Source: Nymphalis io (taxonomy: Eukaryota > Arthropoda > Insecta > Lepidoptera > Nymphalidae). From it: a DNA stretch of 64,000 bases. Position numbers and translations under genes: made by a program. Below, one piece after another: positions 13,224-24,359 of this stretch; the stretch's first letter is position 1, and the number at the start of each line of letters is the position of its first letter. Where the stretch lies: positions 2,728,001-2,792,000 of the forward strand of contig NC_065890.1 in the NCBI RefSeq assembly GCF_905147045.1, written 5' to 3'. Below the pieces are notes generated by a model, which was not told the DNA's origin, did not search any database, and saw only the letters and a program-made list of their open reading frames with translations.

Positions 13224-13646
13224 ATGAATTCAAACTATATAACAGGTGTGCCAAAATTAAAAGGCAGGGAGAATTATGACGAGCGGTGTTTTGCGGCTGA
13301 AAACTTACTGGTCTTGGACGGGATGGAAAAGTACATCAAACCACCAGCCGGTTTCGAAATTAAGCCAACAGAAGATGGCAAAACAAAGGCAAAGTTAATA
13401 TTGACGATTGATCCAGCATTGTACGTGCACATAAGAAATACCGAAAGTTCAGCGGCATTATGGACTAAATTAAAAACCATGTTTGATGACTCCGGCTTCT
13501 CGAGGAAAATAACCTTACTTCGACATTTAATTTCCATTAGACTGGATAGTTGTGACTCGATGGTTACCTATGTCACACAAATTGTCGAAACAACTCAACG
13601 GCTAAATGGCACAGGATTTACAATCACCGACAAATGTGTGGGATAA
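13224..13646 (+). pseudogene. gag: copia Gag N-terminal part, ends at internal stop
   Basis: The start is the ATG at 13224; an in-frame GTG 21 bases upstream is less likely. The protein has the usual copia Gag features: an early LKGRENY motif, a tryptophan-containing LWTKLKTMF block and a leucine-rich stretch. The frame is closed by TAA at 13644-13646, but the same frame continues afterwards with a Gag-like LLLAGL block. The stop is therefore a point mutation inside Gag, not its natural end. Gag would package the element RNA into virus-like particles. Confidence 0.85.
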
Positions 13647-15476
13647 TTATTATTAGCAGGTTTAACCGATCGTTATTCTCCTATGATAATGGTTATAGAG
13701 CATTCAGGAATTCCGATAACTGCTGATGTCATTAAATCAAAATTGCTTGACATGGAAGTTGCAAATGAATCCGAAGCTAGCGGCGCTGCATTTATGGCAA
13801 ACAATAAATATTATTTAAAAAATCGAAAAGGTAAGCCGAAGCAAAATGCCGATGCATTTATATCAAACAAGAAGTCAGTGACAGATTCAATAACAAAGGA
13901 AGTTATTTGTTACAAATGTAAAAGCACCGGACATTATCGGAACCAGTCCCCGTTATTGAAGAAAACCACTAATAAATGCGTTTTTAACGTTGTTTTTATA
14001 AACGGCAAGTTTAACAAGACGGAATGGTATGTCGACAGTGGCGCGAGTGCGCATATGACTGTGAACAAACATTGTATAAAAAACATGAACCTATCGACGT
14101 GTTTACCAGAAATCGTTGTGGCTAACGAATCAAAAATGTCAGTTGATTGTTATGGAGATGTGGACATTATTTCAAATTTACAATGTCATATAACAGTGAA
14201 GAATGTACTATGCGTGCCTGGTTTGACAATTAACCTATTGTCACTTAGCGAGCTTATCAGGAATGGTAACAATGTTGTATTTAAAGAAAAGCATTGTTAT
14301 ATTTATGACAGAAGTAATGCTTCAGTTGCATTAGCTGATTTAACTGATGGTGTTTATAAACTAAGGTTGCAGATACCGAATAACACATTGGCAGCTCCTG
14401 CAGTTACCGGACAATTATGGCACAGAAGGCTAGCTCACATAAACAGTCAAGACATGAACAAAATGAAGAATGGCATAGTAGATGGCCTTTCATATGATGG
14501 TTCATTTGATATAACAAAAGCAGAATGTATGACGTGTTGTGAAGGAAAACAAATGAGATTACCATTCTCTCATGTTGGTGAAAGAAGTACAGAGACTTGT
14601 CATCGAATACACAGTGATTTGTGTGGACCAATGGAGGTCAATTCTCTCAACGGCAGTCGATATTTAATACTTTTTATAGACGATTATAGCAGGATGACTT
14701 TCATTTATTTTCTTAAACAAAAAAATGAGGCTGTAAGTAAATTTAAAGAATTTATATTTATGATTGAAAACCAACAAGGAAAGAAAATAAAGATTTTTCA
14801 CACCGATAATGGACTTGAATTCTGCAATAAAGAATTTCAAAATTATTTAAAACAGTTTGGTATTATTCACCAGAAAACCAATTGTTATACACCTGAACAA
14901 AATGGTATCTGCGAAAGGGCTAATCGCACAGTGGTTGAAAAGGGCAAATGTCTATTGTACGATGCAAAGTTGGGCAAGAGATTTTGGGCTGAGGCCGCTG
15001 CAACAGCTGTTTATTTAAAAAATAGGTCCATTGTGTCAGGAGTACCGAAGACGCCTTATGAAATGTGGTATGGGTCAAAACCCATCCTAAGTCACTTCAG
15101 ATTATTTGGAAGCAAGGTGATGGTACATATCCCAAAAGAAAAGCGACTCAAGTGGGATAAGAAGGCCACACAGCATATCTTAGTTGGATATGGAGAGAAT
15201 GTAAAAGGTTATAGGTTGTATAATCCTACCAAAAATACCATAATCACCAGCAGGGATGTCATTGTGATGGAAGGCGAGACAGGTGCAATTGCACCCAGTG
15301 AAGAGGCTATATGGATACCCGATGACGAGACAGCACAGTATAGAGTAGAAACACCAGAGGTCAGCGTGGAGAAGAAGAGTAGCATTTCAGTGGGGGCATC
15401 CTATGTTCCAGAAGTAGAGAATCAAACTGATAGCTCTTCAAATTCTTCAGTATACACTGACGGTGAAGATAAATAG
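13647..15476 (+). pseudogene. pol: copia Gag C-terminus, protease and integrase
   Basis: Same frame as the upstream Gag part. A zinc knuckle runs from Cys 13908 through Cys 13917 and His 13932, but the fourth ligand is Ser at 13947 instead of Cys. The protease active site DSGA is at 14034. The integrase zinc-binding residues are His 14421, His 14436, Cys 14526 and Cys 14535. The DDE triad is Asp 14616, Asp 14805 and Glu 14913, with 35 residues between the second Asp and the Glu, as expected. The frame ends at TAG 15474-15476, before RT, where a single copia polyprotein would continue. Apart from the knuckle, catalytic residues are preserved. Confidence 0.9.
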
Positions 15477-16467
15477 CCTTCAAGTGGGATGCAGGTGCAG
15501 GAGGTCCAAACATCGTTTCCAAAGCCAGCGTTATGAAAAACCACAGCGGAAAAAAAAACAGCCCAATCGGTATGGCTTTAATAACTTGTGTGTATCCAGT
15601 ACTGTTCCGGCAACAGAGGAGATCTCAATCACGGAGGGTCTAGAGAGGGTCTATGCAGTCATTTGAGGAAAATGAAGCATGGGAACTTATCGAAAACCCT
15701 GGTGATGTGTCTATAATAAAGTGTCGTTGGGTGTTTGTGAAAAAGTTTGATGTGGACAATAATGTGCGGTACCGGGCTAGGCTTGTGGCAAAGAGCTTTA
15801 CGCAAAAGCCAGGTGTAGATTATACTCAAACTTTTGCTCCTGTAATTCGTCATTCCACTTTGAGATTATTATTTGCTCTTAGCGTTAGAATGGGAATGAG
15901 TATAACACATTTAGATGTAACTACTGCTTACCTAAATGGTGTATTAAAAGAAAAAATATACATGTCAATACCTGAAGGTTTTGCAAACAAAAGTGGGGGA
16001 AATGTGTTAAGGTTAAAAAGGGCTATTTATGGACTACAGCAATCATCTCTAGCATGGTATAAGAGGGTAAAAGATTGTCTTTGTAAATTAGGTTTCAACA
16101 ACAGCCAGTATGAACCATGTTTGTTTGCAAAAACTAAAGATAATGTTTAAATAATTATTGGGTTGTATGTAGATGATTTCTTAATTTTTTCAAACAACAA
16201 CAAAGAAACTGAAAAATTGAAAAATGTATTAGCTTCAGAGTTTAAGTTAAAAGATTTAGGTCCTGTTAGACAGTATCTTGGAATGAGAATAAATGTAAAA
16301 AAAGATTTTATTACTATTGATCAAACACAGTATATTGAACAATTACTTGAAAAATTTCAGATGTCCGATTGTAAGCCTCAGAGTACTCCTATTGAACCTA
16401 AATTGAATATCGAAAAATCTACAGAATGTTTACCTAATGTTCCTTATCAAAAACTCGTTGGCAGTTA
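15477..16467 (+). pseudogene. pol: copia reverse transcriptase, frameshifted and stopped
   Basis: The linker between integrase and RT (about 15477-15652) passes through another frame, with an A9 run near 15550. RT is then read from 15653 in a third frame: FEENEAWEL, RYRARLVAKSFTQKPGVDY, FAPVIR and LDVTTAYLNG are typical copia RT blocks. A TAA at 16148-16150 interrupts the frame just before the catalytic YVDD at 16166-16177. The frame is lost again at 16466-16468, after the VPYQKLVGS block. The enzyme would copy element RNA to DNA inside the particle. Confidence 0.9.
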
Positions 16468-17093
16468 ATGTATCTGGTAGTATTAACAAGACCAGACATT
16501 GCTTATGCTATCTCAGCCAATTTAATACTTGTTATAATGTCAGTTGCTACAATTATGCAAAACGAATATTGAGATACTTGCAATGTACTAAAAATTATTG
16601 TCTTAAGTATACCAGTAGGGACATAAATTTGCAAGGTTTTGTAGATAGTGATTGGGCATCCGATGCCTTAGACAGGAAGTCTTACACTGGATTTTGTTTT
16701 ATGATGTCCGGGTCAGCAATTTCATGGCAAAGCCATAAACAGAAAACAGTTAGTCTATCTAGTACTGAATCTGAGTATACAGCTATGTCTGAAGCTTCTA
16801 GAGAGGCTCTTTATTTAAAAAGTTTAATTCATAAGATTACTGGAAAGTCATATGTAATTATTTTGCATTGTGATAATGAAAGCGCCATAAAACTAGCCTG
16901 TAGTCAACAGTGTCATAACCGGTCAAAGCACAAAGATGTGCGCTATCATTTTATAAAAAATGTTATTAATGATAAGATAATTAAAATCAAATATGTTCCC
17001 ACTGAAGAAATGCCTGCTGACATGTTGACTAAGGGTTTGTGTCATTTAAAACATTATAAGTTTATGAATATGTTGGGTATTGTAAGTACATAA
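16468..17093 (+). pseudogene. pol: copia RNase H domain and C-terminus
   Basis: After the shift near 16466, about 55 bases read in a further frame (ATG at 16468, with a TRPDIAYAIS block). A second shift near 16520-16530 then returns to the gag frame. RNase H motifs follow: VDSDWASD from 16641, SSTESEYTAM near 16760, a CDNESAIKLA block, and HKDVRYHFIKN before the stop at 17091-17093. The domain itself is uninterrupted once entered. Confidence 0.88.
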
Positions 17094-17111
17094 TGGTTGG
17101 TTTATTTTGAT

Positions 17112-17120
17112 AAGTGGGGG
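17112..17120 (+). promoter_or_regulatory. Polypurine-like tract, plus-strand primer
   Basis: AAGTGGGGG lies immediately before the 3' LTR, where RNase H leaves the RNA primer for plus-strand DNA. A single T interrupts the purines. Confidence 0.75.
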
Positions 17121-17216
17121 TGTTAGTATGTAAAAAGTGTCAAAATATCTGTGGTTTGAACTACTAACGCCACCTAGTGAATAAAGTTTACATCACTGAT
17201 CCCACGTGTTTTAATA
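17121..17216 (+). repeat. 3' LTR of copia element
   Basis: Identical in length to the 5' LTR and different at four sites: LTR positions 19 (A/G), 41 (A/C), 57 (C/G) and 83 (T/C). The position-41 change breaks one base of the terminal inverted repeat seen in the left copy. Followed by target duplication AATAC at 17217-17221. Confidence 0.93.
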
Positions 17217-17229
17217 AATACGATACGTA

Positions 17230-17490
17230 ATATATCCAATAATGTCAACTAATAAGATGGGAAGACAATTTGACACACCAGAAGAGATTTCAAGTAACAG
17301 CGGCTTTACGCACTTTCCGAAGCTTGTTCTTTGAGTATGGTAGGAGAGAAAACAAGATCAACTGCCAGCCTGACTTGGTTGCTAACAGAGAATTTCTTAA
17401 CAGAAAAACCAAATAACTTTAAGTCAGCCCGATTTGACATCAAGATGAGCAGCCCTATAAGTTAGCTACTAAACTAACGAGCATTAATAA
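17230..17490 (+). repeat. Interspersed repeat D, diverged copy
   Basis: Blocks CGGCTTTACGCACTTTCCGA, GATCAACTGCCAG, GAATTTCTTAACAGAAAAACC and AATAACTTTAAGTCAGCCCG match the same remembered consensus as 6820-7115. It abuts the copia insertion on its left side. Confidence 0.6.
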
Positions 17491-18448
17491 ATTCCAAAAG
17501 TCGAAACGTTCTCATTTGTAAATAAAAATATAAATATAACGTTGTTTCTATAACAACGATGCTATTTTAAAACTAGTGAAGCTGATAAATGTGAATCTTA
17601 TATATTATTCCTATTCAATTGTCGTTTTTATGGTTGAATGTTTGCCAAATTTTATATAAAATGTGTCTTTTATGAACCATTAAATTTATTAATTTGGAAT
17701 TAATACAAAGTAATAATGGAATTCGAAATAAACGAAAAGATCAAAATTATAAAGCTTGGTATCAAAAACATAAAAACTTTATAATTAATATAATTTATTT
17801 CGATAAAACCAAAAATATACTTAATCAACGAGGCTATGAATAACAAACACCTTCAAATACCCATTTTACAATATAAATTGAATTTAAAACTAGCATCGAT
17901 TCAGAATTTAGACTCTAGCTAAACAAGTTTGTTTGACTCAGTAATTTCTATATTTCATCAATCATATAGGGCCGTTATATAATAATCATTATATTAGTTT
18001 AAATAAACTGATCGTAGACAAAGCGAACGTATTCTTTTTCTTTGTATTGTATTGAACTTTATCACATTATTATATAAGCAGTATATTTGTGTTACTCGGT
18101 CCATAAAAGTTTTCATCAATCTCTTAACGCACATAGATCAGTTTTAAGCGTCTGTTTCCACGGATCTCAATAAACACAATACTGGTTTAGCAAGATTACG
18201 ACTACTTAAGAGCAAATCTTTTCAAGGATAGGATTAAAACGTTTTTGTAATGGTATCCATTACATCTAGTCGACTTAACACTTGCTGAAAACGTGCTTCA
18301 TATAATTAATCTCGTGCTCAGCGCTGAACGAAAATATATTGAATGTAAGTCCTTCACCACAACAGTATTTTCTCACCAGAGGGGCTGTTATTTTACGGTA
18401 ATATTTAATATTGTACTACATTTAAATTTAGTATTATTATACTGACAA

Positions 18449-18535
18449 ACGCTAGTGTTGGTCGTATTGATGTGTTCCGTTCATGAAGGTTAAGGAGCCG
18501 GTATAATTACAGACACAAGATGTATCATTTCAAAG
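18449..18535 (+). repeat. SINE-A, degraded internal fragment
   Basis: TTGGTCGTATTGATGTGTTCC followed by AAGGTTAAGGAGCC and AATTACAGACACAAG is a substituted version of the SINE-A centre. A second scrap at about 18865-18950 (GGTGACCACTCATCATCAG then an A-run) may be the tail of the same old copy. Confidence 0.55.
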
Positions 18536-18950
18536 TCCATGTTTGATTATATAAGTAGTTGGATGTTCTTAACTTGTAATATTTCACTTAGCCTAAAATA
18601 AATTTAAATCCCATGTTATATAAACATTAATAAATAAGTCTTACTATTCACCAAAAGACTATGTACATAGGTGTCAGTAAAAGCGCGTAGTCAGTATTCG
18701 TTAATTGTAATACATGATATAATATGTAAATTGGTGGAATTTAAAAACAACTGAATACTCGTTGATTTTTTTTTTCAATAGAATCTCGAACCCAGACTGC
18801 GTTTTATTTAATCCTGAAGATTTAAAAGTACTATTTGCCTAAATAATGATTTGATATGATTGCAGTACCAGGGTCTGTGGGTTAAGGTGACCACTCATCA
18901 TCAGTGTACTATTTATTCAACTGCCTTCAAAGATAAATAAAAAAACCATA

Positions 18951-19640
18951 AATCTAATTTGAAATTTATCTTGTTTATTTCAACAGAAAGAAATAAATTC
19001 ACTATCCAACAAAACCACTTGATTCCATTAACCCAGTTTATCACCACCAACGGCATACAACTCATCGAACAACGAACGAACGAACGTTGGAAATAAAATT
19101 CGTTTTTCAATAGCAAACTAATTCAGATCGCCATGTTTTTATTGATGCCTCGAACTATATATAAAGTATTACTTATAAAATATTACACGAAGCTTTTGGA
19201 TATGTTTTTGACATGTTTCGTATTAATGCTTACTTTCTTGCGGTTCAACGCTGACTTTGGTATGACCAAAGTATAGCAAAGTCGGAAAAATTAGCCGTAA
19301 AGCGCAACAGACAAAGAGAAACTTTCACAGTTATAATATTATTATTTATTACTATTATATACTAATAATCAGTGATTATATTAAAAATAAGTTTTGCTTG
19401 TTTATCATTTAATCATTTTAAAATACCAAAAAATAAATACAATGAAGTTCGCCGAGGGTCAAAAGTATATATTACTAGCGCTTGGCCCGCTGTTTCGCCC
19501 GCGTTATAACCGAAAAACCAAGTTAACTGGATAAAAAGGGCAAAAATTTGTTAATTATCTCCTATTTTAGCTGTGATGAAGCGTGAAGAAATTATTAATT
19601 ATTATATTCACAAAAAACTCAATCTTTCATATTAAATGAT
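18951..19640. other. AT-rich DNA, nothing recognised
   Basis: The frame at 18913-19116 (minus) has no family motif. A possible target duplication ATGATATA for the adjacent LINE is at 19636-19643. Confidence 0.45.
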
Positions 19641-19643
19641 ATA

Positions 19644-20518
19644 TTATATAGGCCTCTGCATCTTTGACAGATGATTTAAGCGGCATCGCGAAGGCACTTG
19701 CGTTCATGACTGAAAAGACCAATGCGAGAGAGGATCCTCCGGTCGCACTTCCGACAAGTGTATGCACCCCCAGATGGGCGGGGGTTTGAAGCCCGCTTAT
19801 GACGCCTAGTGCGTTTTTCTTTTAGTAGTTTAAACCAGTCATTGTCATGCTTTGATTGACCTTCGTGAATAAGGCGTCGCCACTTGGCACGGTCCTCTGC
19901 CAGTTCCTCCCATCGATTGCTAGGGATGTTAAACGCAACCATATCACGCTTAGCGCAATCTTTGTAACGGAGCATAGGCCGCCCAACAGACCTCTTTGCA
20001 TCCACAACCTCTCCCATTAGTATTTGCCTTGGAAGACGGGTCTGCTCCATTCGATGCACGTGTCCCAGCCACCGTAACCGTTTTTTTTTTGAGAATGGCC
20101 ATGATGCTAGGCAGCTGTGCCTCGCCTAGAACAGACTCGTTTGTCACGCGATCCTGCCATGTGATGCCCAGAATGTTCCGAAGACAGCGCAAGTGAAATG
20201 TGTTTAGTCGGCGTTCTTGTTTTGCGTACGTTGTCCACGTTTCTGCTCCATACAAGAGTGTGCTTAGGACACATGATTGGTAAACAAGCATATTCGTTTT
20301 TACCGTAAGGTGTCTGTTATCCCAAGCCCTTGAACAGAGCCTCCCGAACGTAGAGGCTGCTTTGCCGATGCGGAAGTCGATCTCTGCATCAAGCGAGAGA
20401 TTGCTCGACAAATGCGACCCAAGGTAGCAAAATTTGTTAACCACCTGTAAAGGTGCGCCGTTAAGCAAGATGACTGGTTGCTTTAAACATCCTTGCGCTA
20501 AAATAACAGTCTTCTTGC
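19644..20518 (-). mobile_element. 5'-truncated non-LTR retrotransposon, copy 1
   Basis: Minus-strand LINE 3' end of about 870 bp. The 3' terminus is GAGGCC followed by a TA-rich tail, as in the second copy at 20699-20785. The body encodes the C-terminal part of a CR1/L2-like reverse transcriptase ORF. A candidate 8-bp target duplication ATGATATA lies at 19636-19643 and 20519-20526, consistent with target-primed insertion and 5' truncation. The octamer is AT-rich, so that boundary is tentative. Confidence 0.82.
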
Positions 20519-20537
20519 ATGATATAAGGGCGATCAT
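19676..20537 (-). pseudogene. LINE ORF2 C-terminal fragment with frameshift
   Basis: Reading on the minus strand, 20537 to about 20090 encodes the post-catalytic part of a non-LTR RT: VVNKFCYLGSHLSS, then a SCVLSTLLYGAETWT block and FHLRCLRNILGI. The frame breaks in an A10 run (T10 on the plus strand, 20088-20097). It continues from about 20059 in another frame with HRMEQTRLPRQILMGE, a VGRPMLRYKDCAKRD block and a C-terminal CRKC...H...C zinc-finger-like end. The first residues may be flanking sequence. It lacks the endonuclease and catalytic RT parts. CR1/L2-like assignment is from motif memory. Confidence 0.85.
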
Positions 20538-20698
20538 TATTACTGTAGTAATTAAAGATTATATCTTATATTCTCTAGTTAAATTTATTTTACTTTTGAT
20601 AGAAAAGTGTACTTTTACCAGCCTTTATAAAGAGTATTTTGATTTCATAACTGCTTCAATGATCAAAACAGGGCCAAAAACTCAAGGGTTTTCCGTCA

Positions 20699-20785
20699 TA
20701 TATATATAGGCCTCTGCTTCTTTGACAGATGATTTAAGCGGCATCGCGAAGGCACTTGCGTTCATGACTGAAAAGACCAATGCGA
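20699..20785 (-). mobile_element. LINE copy 2: 77-bp 3' stub with TA tail
   Basis: 20709-20785 matches 19651-19727 at 76 of 77 bases and then diverges abruptly. A TA tail lies at 20699-20708. TTTCCGTCA occurs just outside the tail (20690-20698) and again just inside the opposite edge (20786-20794). This makes it an independent, severely 5'-truncated insertion rather than a tandem copy. Confidence 0.9.
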
Positions 20786-21096
20786 TTTCCGTCAATAAAC
20801 TCGCAATAGCAGCTCGGAGTTTGATAGTTAAACTCGTGACTCCTACGCTAGTCTCAGTTACGACTGGTCGCTTTGACTTAAATCGGACAAAGGTCATCAT
20901 CATTAAAGTATTATATGAATTCTATACTAAGCCTTAATTACATATTTATATACTTGGCATAACTGTCAAATTGTTACACTTTCACTTCAATAGAGTACAA
21001 ATATAATACATTTGGAAACTCAGATTTATTTAATGGATAAAAATAATATCCTAATAGTATTCAGACTTCCTGCTACGCTGATCTGTAGAGCTATAT

Positions 21097-21190
21097 ACAA
21101 GCATCAAAACAGCATATCACCATAAGTTAGATTTCAACATTTCACGAGAGATACGAAGTCTACAGAATAGCACTGCGGAACGCAAGCTCT
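21097..21190. repeat. Interspersed repeat I, one of two copies
   Basis: GCATCAAAACAGCATATCACC and CAACATTTCACGAG recur with substitutions at 61908-61990. This resembles a common lepidopteran repeat; boundaries and class unknown. Confidence 0.5.
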
Positions 21191-21625
21191 GTTATGAAAA
21201 AGTGTTATCTTTTTTTTTAATTCTCTCGTTTCCTTCGTTACAATCTTTATTCTGGTATAGTTTATAATGGCTGAAGTAAATTAGGAGAAATATCTTGTTT
21301 CCCACTTAAAATTTTTATATTTCCTTTATATATAGTACTCGGGCGAGATTATTTTGAATTATTATGATAAATGGTAGAGTATATGATAGTCGGCTATTAA
21401 TAGCATACATATCTGTTAAATATTAATATTCTTTTATATATTATCCATTTGAATTTGAAAAAGCGATATATATTCTACCATTTTATTGTCGTTTCTTCGA
21501 CTTCTACGCAGAAAGTGACGCACGCAGTGAGTGAGAATTTGTTTTTTTTTTTATTTTTTTATTATTTATATTACAGGAAACAAACAGTATAATAACATAA
21601 TCATTTTCAATCTTGCACAAAGCTC

Positions 21626-21920
21626 TACTGATGGTAGAGCTTTGTGCAAGCTCGTCTGGGTAGGTACCACTCACTCATCAGATATTCTACCGCAAAACAG
21701 CAGTACTCGTTATTGTTGTGTTCCGGTTTGAAGGGTCAGTGAGCCAGTGTAATTACAGGCGCAAGAGACATAAAATCTTAGTTCCCAAGGTTGGTGGTGC
21801 ATTGGCTGTATAAGCGATGGTTGACATTTCTTACAATGCCAATGTCTAAGGGCGTTTGGTGACCACTTCCCATCAGGTGGTCCATATGCACGTCCGCCTT
21901 CCTATTCTATAAAAAAAAAA
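21626..21920 (+). repeat. SINE-A, full length, preceded by fold-back
   Basis: Normal body and A-tail. The first bases GTAGAGCTTTGTGCAAG (21634-21650) are preceded by their exact reverse complement at 21612-21628, making a 17-bp hairpin at the 5' edge. Confidence 0.9.
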
Positions 21921-23356
21921 TAATTAAATAAATACAACAATTTGATGATTAATGTTTAGTGGAATAAAAATAGAAAACTTGTAACAAAATTTTTTATTTC
22001 ATTTTTCGTTACTATAGTATAAACAACATTTTAAGATCTGGATTGTTTAGACAGAGCGTTTCTTGATTATCTTCTGCAGAAGCGTACATATCATACAAGC
22101 GTAATTTAAAATTATCCAAAAACTTGACATATCTAGATGAAGATTTGAAAATACTACATGTTGATACATTATTACATGCGGTGATTAATTATTATTCGTC
22201 CAGCGCTGTCCAGTAGAACATTTAGACCGTTCCATCAAATCTAATTATTATTTTTTAAATAAATAGGATACTACAAGTTTTATTGTTTTAGTCGTAAATT
22301 CAATTTATATTTTACATTGAACAAAGCAGTATTCAAGTTCATTTTAATACATCTCTCAAATCAAATATCCAATACAAACAACGAATCTTGTTGACAATTA
22401 CGAAATCCCAGTGGGACAGAATCATTCTTGTAACAATATTTGTCACACGATTTGAACAATCTCCCTTGTCGCTAAACTAACTGTACTCCTGGAATGAGGC
22501 ATTGATTAACTGCGGTTCAGGCAATCAACGACAACAAACAAAACGGCGTGAAACAAAGCAACGGAATTAATCCACTACACGATGTTGATGGTAACTAGAA
22601 TCTAATGAGTTGTTTCGTCGGTGACTCGGTGTTCAATTAATACAACATATAGATATATAAATATATCTGAAATAGATAGTTAAATATAGATGTATATAAT
22701 AAAAATGAGCGGAAATTGTATAAGTCTAAGATTTTCATGGAGTATATATTAAATGTAACTATAAAAATAACAATATGGAACAATCAATCTCAATGAACTA
22801 TTGAACCGATTCTTCGTGCTATTTATATTTAAGATTATATTAAACGTGTAAAATGTCTTTAAGATTATTTTAAAGTTTATTTAGACAATTATTAAAGCAA
22901 AGTGCAGATTTAATTTTATAACGTAAGCATCTTTTAAGAGAGTATACATTTACTTTCTTAGTGGATACATTTTAGCTTCAAGGGAAATTTGTATGAATAA
23001 ACCTGCATGAAGTCGGAACGGGCGGCTGGTTCGAAATAACAATAAAACACAGCATTGTTTAACTTATCACTTCCTAAGTAAAATTTATAGGTATAGTCAA
23101 AAATGTCCCGTGTATAACATTTTAAATTTGTTTTTCAATTGTATTATACAAGTCACTTGTACACATTCGATATCGTCATAAAGCATTTTATTGCGCGTTT
23201 CATGCGCGATAAATTATCATTTTCGCGACGGTATAAATTACTGGAAGCATCGTAAAATAACATGAGAGTTTCCAAAACACTTACAGTGAATACATTTTTG
23301 AAATGAATATAAAAAAAAAACATATCTTATTTATAAAATATATAAAACCACTTAAG
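21921..23356. other. Unassigned DNA with a GC-richer patch
   Basis: 22,380-22,640 is less AT-biased than its surroundings and includes a TGCGGT motif, but it has no open frame. It could be conserved non-coding DNA; only comparison with a related genome would tell. Confidence 0.35.
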
Positions 23357-23497
23357 AATAAGTGGTCACCACCGCCCATAGATATCAGCGTCTTATCAAT
23401 ACGCTACTAACTTAAGGAACTACGATGTTATGTCCCTTGTGCCTGTAATTACAACGGCACAAAAATTGCTGTTTGGCGTTAAAATATCTTATGTATC
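23357..23497 (-). repeat. SINE-A, truncated and diverged
   Basis: AAGTGGTCACCACCGCCCAT through TGTTATGTCCCTTGTGCCTG to a damaged GGTAGAATATC block. The poly(A) end and the 5' third are missing. Confidence 0.75.
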
Positions 23498-23685
23498 GTC
23501 ACGTCAAGTAATTGTCAATATAATATATTATGAAAATTCGCAACGGCACTGACACGATATTTAGTTACGAGTAGGCTGTGGTAAACGTATACGTCTGCGT
23601 ATTTATATGTTTAGGTAAAAGTTAGTCGGAAAGGTAACATCTATTTACCTGTTATTCTAGCGTTAAGCAACAATGTTCTATTAAG

Positions 23686-24003
23686 ATGGCCGAGATGGCC
23701 CAGTGGTAAGAACGCGTGAATCTTAACCGATGATCGTGGGTTCAAACCCGGGCAAGCACCACTGAATTTTCATGTGCTTAATTTGTGATTATAATTCATC
23801 TCGTGCTTTACGGTGAAGGAAAACATCGTGAGGAAACCTGCATGTGTCTAATTTCACTGAAATTCTGCCACATGTGTATTCCACCAACCCGCATAGGAGC
23901 AGCGTGGTGGAATAAGCTCACCAAACACCAAACCTTCTCCTCAAAATGAGGAGAGGAGGCCTCTAGCCCAGCAGTGGGACATTCACAGGCTGTTTCGGTT
24001 TCG
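23686..24003 (+). repeat. SINE-B (tRNA-derived, Metulj-like), full length
   Basis: Best complete copy. The 5' end keeps pol III promoter boxes: A box TGGCCCAGTGG at 23696-23706 and B box GGTTCAAACCC at 23739-23749. The body runs through CATCTCGTGCTTTACGG and AGCCCAGCAGTGGGACATTC to a short tandem tail, GTTTCGGTTTCGG. Target duplication GTTCTATTAAG is at 23675-23685 and 24004-24014. Family name is from memory. Confidence 0.9.
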
Positions 24004-24359
24004 GTTCTATTAAGGTGTTCTGCAGCGCTATTCTGTAGGAACTAATTTCGTTTATCAATCGTAAGTCGTGACATGTTAATAATTAAATGTTATAATTGTG
24101 ACTAGCTGAACCCAGGGTTTCACTAGAATGATTATATTTGGGACGAATATCAATCAAAATCTACCATTTCAACGTTTAACCTAAAATAGTAGAGGCCGAA
24201 ATCTTTAAGTTGTTTTAAGTTTTAATAGAATCAACCGATTTTTGATCAAATAAAACTTAAATGGTATATTGGAACGTAATAATTCAGTCATTTAATTGTG
24301 ATATTATATAATATACATCCAAATTTAAAATTACTAATTTGTATTATGACCTTTTTTAG

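Larger units (their letters stand above)
13054..17216 (+). mobile_element. Full-length inactive Ty1/copia LTR retrotransposon
   Basis: A 4163-bp element with all structural parts in order: 96-bp LTR, primer binding site, gag-pol, polypurine tract, 96-bp LTR, inside a 5-bp target duplication. Protein order is Gag, zinc knuckle, protease, integrase, reverse transcriptase, RNase H. Integrase before RT is diagnostic of copia rather than gypsy. The primer site resembles that of Drosophila copia, which uses an internal fragment of initiator tRNA-Met. The LTRs differ at 4 of 96 positions, so insertion is not recent. In-frame stops and frameshifts mean no intact polyprotein can be made. The 96-bp LTRs are short for the superfamily (Drosophila copia has about 276 bp). 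Confidence 0.95.

Noticed and set aside
13274..13537. Antisense frame inside the copia gag region
   Set aside because: Shadow of the gag coding frame.
19996..20196. Plus-strand frame inside the LINE
   Set aside because: Shadow of the minus-strand RT fragment.
23689..23760. tRNA-like sequence with A and B boxes
   Set aside because: It is the 5' end of a repeated SINE, lacks a closing acceptor stem and recurs with the same downstream body elsewhere.
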